DNA of 26,483 nt from a virus. Positions 19,580 through 26,483 of the stretch are shown here, in pieces. Where the stretch lies: positions 1 to 26,483 of the IMG/VR virus record IMGVR_UViG_3300020477_000113. One strand, written 5' to 3'. The translations under genes were made by a program, and so were the position numbers. Positions within the stretch are counted from its first letter, which is position 1; each line of letters opens with the position of its first letter. The notes under the pieces were generated by a model. The model was not told the DNA's origin. It was given only the letters and a program-made list of their open reading frames with translations, and did not search any database.

Positions 19580-21223
19580 ATGATTGTTACCGGAAGCGCC
19601 ACTGATACCACGATTATTCCTGGAACAACGGAAATGATGCCGAGCGGGGATTCCCGCACGGAAGTCATTATCCGCAGATATGCCAAAGCGCATAAAAGAC
19701 GTGAGGACTGGTTGCCAAAATGGCAGGACTGTTATGACTTGGCCCTGCCAAACCGTTGCGGCTTTTATACGGCGCAGTATGGCGAAAGCCGCACAGACAA
19801 GATATTCGATTCAACTGCCGTTCATAGCGTTCAGAACTTTGCGTCCCGCGTAAAGTCCTTTACCACCCCGAACTTCGCCAAATGGTCCGAGCTTCGCGCC
19901 GGTTCCGAAATTCCACCGGAAGAGCGCGACGAAGTGAATGAGGGCTTGGTTGAAGTAAACGACTATATGTTTGATACGCTGCAAAACGGCTCGAACTTTG
20001 ACCAGGAAGACCATGAGGCAAATATAGATCTCGCTGTCGGCACGGGTGCGCTTTTATGTGAGGAAGGTACGCTGAACCAATTGATTGAGTTCCGTGCCGT
20101 TCCACTGCCGGAACTGGTACTTGAGCCTGGGCCGTTTTCTTCGATTGACGGCGTATTTTGGCCGCGCAAGATCAAGGTTCACCAAATTCCTGAATTATGG
20201 CCCAAGGCCACAATGCCGGATAAGGTCGCAAAGGATATACGCGATGCACCGGAGCGGGAAATCACGATCATCAATACCACGTTGCGGGACCGCTCAAATC
20301 CGTTGGGTCCGGAGAAATATCTCCATGATATCATTTCTCTTGAGCATCAGGAGTCTATCGAACAAGACACATTTGAAGGCCCCGGATCTTCACCGTGGAT
20401 TATTTTCCGCTGGTCTACGTCCTCATCGGAGGTCTACGGACGCGGCCCTCTACTCAACGCATTGCCGGATATTAAGGTCGCTAATCTGGTGGTGGAGCTA
20501 ACACTCGAAAACGCCGAAACCGCTATTACCGGTATGTGGCAATATGACGACGACACGACCATAAACCCGCATACCGTACAGTTTGTTGCCGGTACGATGA
20601 TTCCGATATCGGCAGGGTCTAATGGCATACGACCTTTACAACCAGGCGGCAGCTTCGATGTCAGCCAACTCATTTTGGAGGATCTGCAAAACAAGATCCG
20701 TCTGGCAATGTACGATCAGCCGCTAGGCGGATTAGAGCAACCAGTGCGTTCCGCCACAGAAATCACCGAGCGGTTGGCTGAGTTTTCCCGCCAAACCGGC
20801 TCTCCGTTCGGGCGGATACAGACGGAAAAAACCCAGCCGATTATGCGTCGTATGGCGTATATCCTGAAGCGTGGAGGGCGCATCAATCTGCCGGAAATCA
20901 ATGGCCGGGAGATCCGCGTACATCCGGTATCGCCTTTGGGCCGCGCCCAGGAGCAGCAAGACATTCTCAATGTGGACCGCTGTGTTGAGCAGATACAAAT
21001 GCGTTTTGGACCGCAAATGGTCGGCATGATGTTCGATCAGGAAAAAGCCGCAAAGTATCTGGCCGAGCGTTGGGGCGTGCCGAAAGATCTCATACGTTCT
21101 GATCTTGAGCGCAAGCAGCTTGTTGAGGAAGTGTCACAAATGGCTGGACAGGCTATGGAAGAAGGTGTGCCGCCACAGGATTTGGCTAAAGCCATAGGCG
21201 GTGGCGGTGGTGCAATGCAATGA
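19580..21223 (+). CDS. portal / head-tail connector protein (T7 gp8-like)
   Basis: 547 residues. Family marks: YAKAHKRREDWLPKWQDCYD near the start, then IFDSTAVHSVQNFASRVKS, a middle with VGTGALLCEEG, SSSEVYGRGPLLNALPDIK, and LYDQPLGG-like TAVR segments with MRRMAYILKRGG. These match the 'bacteriophage head-to-tail connecting protein' family of podoviruses. It forms the dodecameric ring through which DNA enters and leaves. The stop overlaps the next start (ATGA). Confidence 0.93.
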   Translation: MIVTGSATDTTIIPGTTEMMPSGDSRTEVIIRRYAKAHKRREDWLPKWQDCYDLALPNRCGFYTAQYGESRTDKIFDSTAVHSVQNFASRVKSFTTPNFAKWSELRAGSEIPPEERDEVNEGLVEVNDYMFDTLQNGSNFDQEDHEANIDLAVGTGALLCEEGTLNQLIEFRAVPLPELVLEPGPFSSIDGVFWPRKIKVHQIPELWPKATMPDKVAKDIRDAPEREITIINTTLRDRSNPLGPEKYLHDIISLEHQESIEQDTFEGPGSSPWIIFRWSTSSSEVYGRGPLLNALPDIKVANLVVELTLENAETAITGMWQYDDDTTINPHTVQFVAGTMIPISAGSNGIRPLQPGGSFDVSQLILEDLQNKIRLAMYDQPLGGLEQPVRSATEITERLAEFSRQTGSPFGRIQTEKTQPIMRRMAYILKRGGRINLPEINGREIRVHPVSPLGRAQEQQDILNVDRCVEQIQMRFGPQMVGMMFDQEKAAKYLAERWGVPKDLIRSDLERKQLVEEVSQMAGQAMEEGVPPQDLAKAIGGGGGAMQ

Positions 21224-21525
21224 CGGAACGTAAATCGGGATGGGATCGAGTTGTCGATTTACGCGAGGTTGCCAAGTCCGGTCATCGCACTGGCCTTGAC
21301 GGCATCCGGCGCAGCGCAGACTCGGAAAGGAAACTAAACGCCCTGGCGGCTGAAGTATTCAAAAGCAAAGCCGGTCAAGAATGGATCGATTATGTACGCT
21401 CGATCACCATGAACAACGTCACGGGCGCTGGAATTGAGGATTGTGCGTTGCGCCATCTTGAAGGCCAGCGTTATCAAGTTGCGTTGACCCTCCAACGGAT
21501 AGAACGAGGCAAAAAGGGAATTTGA
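21220..21525 (+). CDS. conserved small protein after the portal (Bbp19-like)
   Basis: 101 residues: a basic N-terminus, then AAEVFKSKAGQEWIDYVRSI, TMNNVTGAGIEDCALRHLEG and QRYQVALTLQRIERG. The 'F...Gq..l..l....' and 'LRHLEGqR..v..i' pattern is that of the small phage protein family found after the portal in podoviruses of Proteobacteria (Bbp19-type). The function is not known; it may act in head assembly. It overlaps both neighbours. Confidence 0.75.
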   Translation: MTERKSGWDRVVDLREVAKSGHRTGLDGIRRSADSERKLNALAAEVFKSKAGQEWIDYVRSITMNNVTGAGIEDCALRHLEGQRYQVALTLQRIERGKKGI

Positions 21526-22385
21526 TGCTGATCCGAACCCCCCACCCCTATTTACAGGCCGAAAATGATAGCGGCGCAACTTCTGATGCCGAAGTAGAAA
21601 TCAACGGTACGGAAACCGCTCGTCCTGAGTGGATGCCAGAAAAGTTCTGGGATAACGGCAAAGGCGAGGCGAACATCGAGGCATTGGCAACGTCTTACAG
21701 CCATCAAGAGCAAGAACTCAGCCGTATCGTTCGTGGCGGCAAGACTGCGGAAGAATGGCGCAATGAAGTCCGGGCTGATGTGGAAAAGGAAGTAACGCAA
21801 GGCCAGATAAAAGACCGGCCAGAAAAGGTTGAGGACTATAAATTCAATATACCGGACGATGCCCTGCCCGAAGGCACCGAATGGCAAATGAATGAAGACG
21901 ATCCGCTTTTATCATGGTGGCGGCAAACGGCATATGACAACGGGTTTGGTCAAGACAAGTTTGATGCCGGAATAGCCGAATATGTGAAAATGCAAGCCGC
22001 CAACATGCCGAATTACGATGCCGAAGTGGCCGCGCTTGGCAGCAACGGCTCCGAGCGAATTGAGGCCGTAAATCTTTGGGCCAAGGCCAATCTGACCGAA
22101 GATTCCTATAAGGCCCTGGAAGGTGTGGTGACAACGGCTAACGGCATTAAGATGGTAGAGGAGATCCAATCCCTTACGAAAAATGCGCGTGTGAACAATG
22201 GCAGCGAAGCGCCGGTTCCCAACGCGCCGAAAAGCAAGTCTGAGATTAAGGCTATGCAAAATGATCCGCGCTATTGGGACCCCCTACAGCGCGACGAAAC
22301 ATATGTTGCTGAAGTGGAGGCCGCTTGGAAGCGTGCCTATCCCGGCAACAAAGCAACTGCACCCTCCAATCCGACAGGCGGATAG
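21525..22385 (+). CDS. capsid assembly scaffolding protein
   Basis: 286 residues from ATG 21525, which overlaps the previous TGA. The protein is acidic with helices: PEWMPEKFWDNGKGEANIEA, LATSYSHQEQELSRIV, then an acidic middle (KFNIPDDALPEGTEWQMN) and a C-terminal part with IKAMQNDPRYWDPLQRD and YVAEVEAAWKRAYPG. The 'PEKFwd...G..n.eaL..sY..lE..l' start and basic C-terminus are those of T7 gp9-like scaffolds. It directs procapsid assembly and leaves the shell during packaging. It is located between the portal and the capsid, as expected. Confidence 0.85.
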   Translation: MLIRTPHPYLQAENDSGATSDAEVEINGTETARPEWMPEKFWDNGKGEANIEALATSYSHQEQELSRIVRGGKTAEEWRNEVRADVEKEVTQGQIKDRPEKVEDYKFNIPDDALPEGTEWQMNEDDPLLSWWRQTAYDNGFGQDKFDAGIAEYVKMQAANMPNYDAEVAALGSNGSERIEAVNLWAKANLTEDSYKALEGVVTTANGIKMVEEIQSLTKNARVNNGSEAPVPNAPKSKSEIKAMQNDPRYWDPLQRDETYVAEVEAAWKRAYPGNKATAPSNPTGG

Positions 22386-22516
22386 GAGGCATGTAGGCCA
22401 GAGGTCATTTAAGCGGCCCTGTGAAACCGTTCCCGGCCCCGTAAGGCCAAACCGGATTTACGGAAAAACAGCCAAACCGTCAGACCAACGGATGAAGAAG
22501 AAGTGGAGGGCTAGTT

Positions 22517-23338
22517 ATGGCAGCCAACACTATCTCTACTGCCTTCATCGAGCAGTTTGAAGCTGACGTTCATATGGCTTACCAACGCCAAGGTTCGAAG
22601 CTACGGAATACTGTTCGAACGAAGAACAACGTCTCGAACAAGACAACTTTTCAGAAAGTTGCCAAGGGCGCGGCGTCGCAGAAGTCAAGGGGCGGTGACG
22701 TTTCGCCGATGAATCTCGCGCATACAAACGTCAACGTCACCCTGCAAGACTGGTACGCAAGTGAATACATCGATGATCTCGATGAGCTTCGTATCAACAT
22801 TGACGAGCGCATGGTAGCCGCCAGTTCCGGTGCCTGGGCGCTTGGTCGTAAAACCGACGAGTTGATAACAACGGCGATGGACGCCACGACAAGCACCATC
22901 GCACACGGCTCGGCGGCATTGACCAAGGCCAAGGTCACTTCGGCGTTTGAAACTCTCGGTAACAACGATGTTCCCGAAGACGAAGGACGCTTCTGGGTCA
23001 TGGGCTTCCAGCAATGGACTGACCTGATGGATATTACCGAGTTCGCAAGTCTCGATTATATCGGTCCAGGTACAGGCCCATGGCTTGACGGTGTAACGGC
23101 CAAGCGGTGGCTTGGTTTCACCATGTTCGCTTTTTCCGGGTTAGACGTTGCGAGCAGTATTCGCAAGACGTTTGCCTATCACCGGTCCTCGATTGGTCAC
23201 GCAATCGGGGCTGACGTGGAACTCGACGTGACGTGGCAAGGTACAAAGCAAGCTCATCTGTTTGTAAACAAGATGCAGATGAACGCAGTTTTGATCGACG
23301 CCAACGGCATCATCGAAGTTTCGTGTCAGGAATCGTAG
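22517..23338 (+). CDS. major capsid protein
   Basis: 273 residues. Begins MAANTISTAFIEQFEADVHM and continues YQRQGSKLRNTVRTKNNV, then DWYASEYIDDLDELRINID and WVMGFQQWTDLMDI. This matches the HK97-fold capsid family of podoviruses related to pelagiphage (Phage_capsid_2-type). GGAGGG lies nine bases upstream. A 131-base gap before it, holding GGCC inverted repeats but no gene, may carry a separate promoter or leader. It forms the shell. Confidence 0.9.
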   Translation: MAANTISTAFIEQFEADVHMAYQRQGSKLRNTVRTKNNVSNKTTFQKVAKGAASQKSRGGDVSPMNLAHTNVNVTLQDWYASEYIDDLDELRINIDERMVAASSGAWALGRKTDELITTAMDATTSTIAHGSAALTKAKVTSAFETLGNNDVPEDEGRFWVMGFQQWTDLMDITEFASLDYIGPGTGPWLDGVTAKRWLGFTMFAFSGLDVASSIRKTFAYHRSSIGHAIGADVELDVTWQGTKQAHLFVNKMQMNAVLIDANGIIEVSCQES

Positions 23339-23350
23339 GAGGGTTGAAAG

Positions 23351-23614
23351 ATGGCTTTTTCTCGTACAAGTCTGACGGCACTTGCCTACGGCAACAGTTA
23401 CACTTTGTGGCACTATACGTCTACAGATGCCAAGGCAAGTGTGGATTCGGCCAATTACTTTGCTAATGCGGCTGAGTTGCTACAAGTCGGTGACACTATA
23501 TTTGTCTATGATTCGAACACACCTACCATGACGATCATGCAGGTTCTGTCGAACGATGGGACAAATGTAGACGTGTCAGACGGCACCGCCATTTCGATGA
23601 CGGACACCGATTAG
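23351..23614 (+). CDS. small head protein after the capsid
   Basis: 87 residues of beta-rich composition: MAFSRTSLTALAYGNSYTLW, then ANYFANAAELLQVGDTIFVY and a Thr/Asp-rich end. Proteins starting 'MAF....L..la...g....wHY...D....v...gYF..a...l..GD.i.v' follow the capsid in many alphaproteobacterial phages and may be decoration proteins. GGAGGG lies upstream. A hairpin at 23623-23654 follows. Confidence 0.8.
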   Translation: MAFSRTSLTALAYGNSYTLWHYTSTDAKASVDSANYFANAAELLQVGDTIFVYDSNTPTMTIMQVLSNDGTNVDVSDGTAISMTDTD

Positions 23615-23622
23615 AGAGTGTC

Positions 23623-23654
23623 GAGCGGAGGGTGAGGCGACTCACCTTCCGCTC
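23623..23654 (+). terminator. 14-bp stem-loop with GCGA loop after the capsid genes
   Basis: GAGCGGA-GGGTGAG pairs with CTCACC-TTCCGCTC (one G-T) around GCGA, a GNRA-type loop. Few T residues follow, so it is more likely a leaky terminator or an mRNA 3'-end stabiliser, as often seen after capsid genes. Confidence 0.6.
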
Positions 23655-23672
23655 ACATTCTTGTGAGGCAAT

Positions 23673-24263
23673 ATGGCCGAAACCGATATCTCCGTAGCCA
23701 ATCAAGCGCTCGTCCGTATCGGCGGCGCGGCGATTACTTCGTTTACCGACGGCACAACGGAATCCTCCGTTGCGTCCACGCTCTATGAAACCTATGTACG
23801 CGGCCAGCTGGCGCTGACACGGTGGAATTGGGCGAAGAAAGATTTCTCCCTCAACAAGAACTCAGATACGCCTCTTGAGATGTGGGACTACGGTTATGAT
23901 GTTCCCAGCGATCTTCTTGTTCTTCATCGTGTACTGTACGGTGATCGGGACATTGAGTTCGAACGTTTCAAGGATTTGATCTACACCAATCAGGATAACG
24001 ACGCTGATGATGTAGTGGCGATCTATACCTACCGTGTCGATGAGAATGACTGGCCTGCCGATTTTCTATTATCGGTAGTTACCGGGCTGGCCGCGCAATT
24101 TGCAACGTCGCTGGCGCGGGATGACAAGATGGCGGCTGTTCTGTCAGAAGAAGGCGCTGTTCTGTTCGCGCAGTCGCGGCGTAACGATGCTCAAGGTCAA
24201 ACCGCAAAACGTGCAAATATATCCCGCCTGACGGGGGCGCGGCTGCGTGGAGCGCGTGGCTGA
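23673..24263 (+). CDS. tail tubular protein A (T7 gp11-like)
   Basis: 196 residues. The start ETDISVANQALVRIGGAAIT, then YVRGQLALTRWNWAKKDFSL and LPSD-type DVPSDLLVLHRVLYGDR, and a C-terminal helix QSRRNDAQGQTAKR match the gp11/adaptor family that joins the portal to the tail nozzle. It precedes the large tail protein with a one-base overlap (TGATG). Confidence 0.88.
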   Translation: MAETDISVANQALVRIGGAAITSFTDGTTESSVASTLYETYVRGQLALTRWNWAKKDFSLNKNSDTPLEMWDYGYDVPSDLLVLHRVLYGDRDIEFERFKDLIYTNQDNDADDVVAIYTYRVDENDWPADFLLSVVTGLAAQFATSLARDDKMAAVLSEEGAVLFAQSRRNDAQGQTAKRANISRLTGARLRGARG

Positions 24264-26188
24264 TGGTCAAGAAACTACGGCGTCTGCAAAATAATTTCGT
24301 CGCCGGTCAACTTGATCCGGGTATGCGGCTGCGCTCGGATATCGACGCTTATCGAAACGGTGTTGAAACACTCACGAATTTCCGGCCTTTGTTACATGGG
24401 GGTGCATCCCGGCGTCCCGGTACGAGCTATTTGGCAACACTGAATAAAAAGGCGCGGCTTGCCAAGTTCGTCTTTTCAGAAAGCCAGCAATATATCGTAG
24501 CGTTTATGGAAAGCCGCATCGATGTGTATTCATCAGACGGTTCTGTAGATCAGTCGATTACCTCCGGTGTTCCTTATACGGCGGCACAGCTTTTTGAAAT
24601 ACGCTGGGCGCAGACCGCAGATACGATGATTGTCGTCCACGAAGATCATCCAATTTATAAATTAACGCGCACCGGCGCCTCTAGTTTTACATGGGCCGCG
24701 TTTACGTTTGAGCAGCACACATCCGGCGCACCGCTTAACCAGCCTTATTACAAATATGCTGATGAAGGCATTACGCTAACTCCTAGCGGCACATCGGGTT
24801 CTATTACCGTCACCTTGTCGAGCGGATATTTCACATCTGACTATGTTGATGAAATCATCCGGTATAAAGGCAAGGAAATTATGTTGACCGGATTTACATC
24901 CTCGACGGTTATGGCGGGGAGTGTACGCGAAACATTGGCCGCGACGACAGCAGACATCGATTGGGATGAACCGGCTTTCAGCAGTGTTAAGGGTTATCCG
25001 AGAACAGCGCGGTTTTTTCAGGAACGTCTTTTATTCGGTGGTGGCAAAAGCCTTCCCGATACATTGTTTGCGTCCAAGATTGGGGCATTTTTTAACTTCA
25101 ACCTTGGGACCGGCCTTGATGATGAGGGTATCCAGGCGACCATTGGTAGCGATCAAAGCAATACGATTATGCACTTGGTCGCCTCAAATCACCTGGAAAT
25201 TTTCACTAATGAAAGCGAATGGTACATTCCGACGACGGAGGCTAATCCGTTTGCACCAGCGAATATATCATTTCGTGAGCAAACGACATTCGGCTCTCTT
25301 GAAGTGCCGCCGCGGAAGATGGATGGCGTTACGTTATTTCCAGATCGTACAGGCAAACATATTCGGGAGTTTACCTTCTCGGATATCGAACAAGCCTATT
25401 CAGCAGACAGCGTATCCAAGCTGGTGCCGGATATCTTTGGAACACCTGTGGATGCAGAAGTTATTTCCGGTTCTGACGATCATCCCGAACAGTATTGTTA
25501 CATCATCAATACGGATGGCTCGATAGCGCAGTTAAACACAATGCGCTCAGAGAACGTAGCGGGATGGTCAAAATGGACAACCCGAACCGGGGATAAATTC
25601 ATATCGATAACATCTATCGAGGATGACATATTTTTCTGCGTCCAGCGCACGATCAATTCCGCAACGGTCTATTACCTGGAAAAGCTGGATTACAATGTGA
25701 CGCTGGATTGCGCTGTTACAAAGACGGCTTCCGCAACAACCTCCTGGTCGGGATTAGCGCATTTACAAGCCGCGAGCGTGGATGTGGTGGACAATACCAC
25801 TACAACCCATGCGGGAACCTACACGGTATCTTCAAGCGCGATTACGACCACAGAAGCCTACACCAATATTGATATCGGTTTTGATTACAGTGTAACGCTG
25901 AAGGATTTGCCTATCGAAATCGGCCTCGCCAATGGCTCGATTATGGGGGAGATGAAGCGCGTAACGAAGGTAAACGTGGCTCTTCTTAACTCCTATACAG
26001 TAACGCTCGGCACCCAGGTTCTTCCAATCTATGACGTAACGGATGATCTGAGCGCGGCGCCAGCGACGAAAACCGGAAACTATGAATTTTATGTCCTGGG
26101 TTATGACAAGCTCGGTCAGGTCACGCTGACAGAAAGCGCCCCCCTGCCCTTGACAGTATTGGGAATGGAAAAGGAGGTCGTATTCTAA
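24263..26188 (+). CDS. tail tubular protein B (T7 gp12-like nozzle)
   Basis: 641 residues, beta-rich. The N-terminus (NNFVAGQLDPGMRLRSDIDA, then YRNGVETLTNFRPLLHGGAS and RRPGTSYL) and the internal FQERLLFGGGKSLPDTLFAS block match the tail tubular protein B / nozzle family of podoviruses. It forms the tail tip. The start overlaps gene 11-like by one base, and its stop overlaps the next start (TAATG) with AAGGAGG ahead of it. Confidence 0.9.
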   Translation: MVKKLRRLQNNFVAGQLDPGMRLRSDIDAYRNGVETLTNFRPLLHGGASRRPGTSYLATLNKKARLAKFVFSESQQYIVAFMESRIDVYSSDGSVDQSITSGVPYTAAQLFEIRWAQTADTMIVVHEDHPIYKLTRTGASSFTWAAFTFEQHTSGAPLNQPYYKYADEGITLTPSGTSGSITVTLSSGYFTSDYVDEIIRYKGKEIMLTGFTSSTVMAGSVRETLAATTADIDWDEPAFSSVKGYPRTARFFQERLLFGGGKSLPDTLFASKIGAFFNFNLGTGLDDEGIQATIGSDQSNTIMHLVASNHLEIFTNESEWYIPTTEANPFAPANISFREQTTFGSLEVPPRKMDGVTLFPDRTGKHIREFTFSDIEQAYSADSVSKLVPDIFGTPVDAEVISGSDDHPEQYCYIINTDGSIAQLNTMRSENVAGWSKWTTRTGDKFISITSIEDDIFFCVQRTINSATVYYLEKLDYNVTLDCAVTKTASATTSWSGLAHLQAASVDVVDNTTTTHAGTYTVSSSAITTTEAYTNIDIGFDYSVTLKDLPIEIGLANGSIMGEMKRVTKVNVALLNSYTVTLGTQVLPIYDVTDDLSAAPATKTGNYEFYVLGYDKLGQVTLTESAPLPLTVLGMEKEVVF

Positions 26189-26483
26189 TGGGCGATCCAG
26201 TCACTATCGGCCTGATGGTTGCGTCAACCATGTTAACCGCAAAGGCGCAGAGAGCGCAGGGCAAGGCCCTTGCACAGCAAGCATCCTTTGAACGCCAACA
26301 GGCCGAAGAACAGGCCGAAATGGCGCGTATTAGAGGCATAGATGATGAGGCAGAGCGGCGTAAAGATTTTGCGCGACATGCCGCCACTGAACGAGCGTTC
26401 ACAGCTGCGGCGGGTGTTCGTAATTTCCTTGGCAGTCCACAACGGTTACAGGACGAAGCACGAACTCAGCTGGGCCGGGATAT
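26188..26483 (+). CDS. internal virion protein, N-terminal part (cut by window edge)
   Basis: 98 visible residues: MGDPVTIGLMVASTMLTAKA, then a long Gln/Ala/Glu/Arg-rich helix (QASFERQQAEEQAEMARIRG) and a basic, Ala-rich stretch. Small hydrophobic start plus coiled coil is typical of T7 gp14-like internal core proteins, and the order after tail protein B is that of T7-like phages. TAATG coupling and AAGGAGG are clear. The rest lies beyond the edge. Confidence 0.7.
   Translation, partial: MGDPVTIGLMVASTMLTAKAQRAQGKALAQQASFERQQAEEQAEMARIRGIDDEAERRKDFARHAATERAFTAAAGVRNFLGSPQRLQDEARTQLGRD

Overview
The window reads as most of the genome of a temperate, short-tailed (podovirus-like) phage. The structural genes are T7-type in content and order: portal/head-tail connector, scaffold, capsid, tail tubes A and B, then an internal virion protein. 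The holin belongs to the three-TM family shared with alphaproteobacterial gene-transfer agents, and several small structural neighbours resemble genes I know from alphaproteobacterial phages. The host is therefore probably an alphaproteobacterium, though no single gene proves it. The left edge cuts the last codons of a rightward gene and the right edge cuts an internal virion gene, so the missing part is probably the remaining internal/tail genes that join the two edges.

Layout. 1-1536 (+): end of an unknown gene, then a lysis cassette (lysozyme-fold endolysin, holin, one-TM coiled-coil protein). 1543-3153 (-): four small unknown genes. 3154-3484: attachment region with a 40-nt 5' half of tRNA-Asp(GTC), five CTAGTCT-type repeats and a bidirectional terminator. 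3485-12089 (-): a long, tightly overlapped leftward operon that reads, from its promoter end (right) to its distal end (left), as unknown gene, XRE regulator, winged-helix protein, RusA resolvase, O-like initiator, loader-like protein, PD-(D/E)XK nuclease, small protein, DUF932 protein, unknown gene, Rad52-type annealase, SSB, small membrane protein, DnaA domain-IV-like protein, excisionase-like protein and tyrosine integrase. 12090-12369 holds an AT-rich operator and two oppositely oriented terminators. 12370-14184 (-): a group of small accessory genes punctuated by terminator hairpins. It includes a NADAR-family protein, a zinc-ribbon microprotein and a 43-residue protein that ends in the SSB C-terminal tip sequence.

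14185-15159 is a 975-nt stretch with no credible gene, packed with perfect inverted repeats, and it separates the leftward early genes from the rightward late genes. 15160-26483 (+): small terminase, an XRE regulator, a second structured intergenic element, small proteins, large terminase, a possible permuted papain-fold protein, portal, scaffold, capsid, head protein, tail tube A, tail tube B and the start of an internal virion protein.

How it works together (inference): the phage has no RNA polymerase, DNA polymerase or helicase in view. Replication would rely on the host DnaB recruited by the O-like and loader-like pair. Recombination would use the nuclease, Rad52-type annealase and SSB set with RusA resolving junctions. 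Integration would occur at the tRNA-Asp anticodon loop. The most unusual parts are the hairpin-rich control region, the SSB-tip mimic, the NADAR gene, the 5'-half tRNA attachment site and the regulator lodged between the terminase genes.
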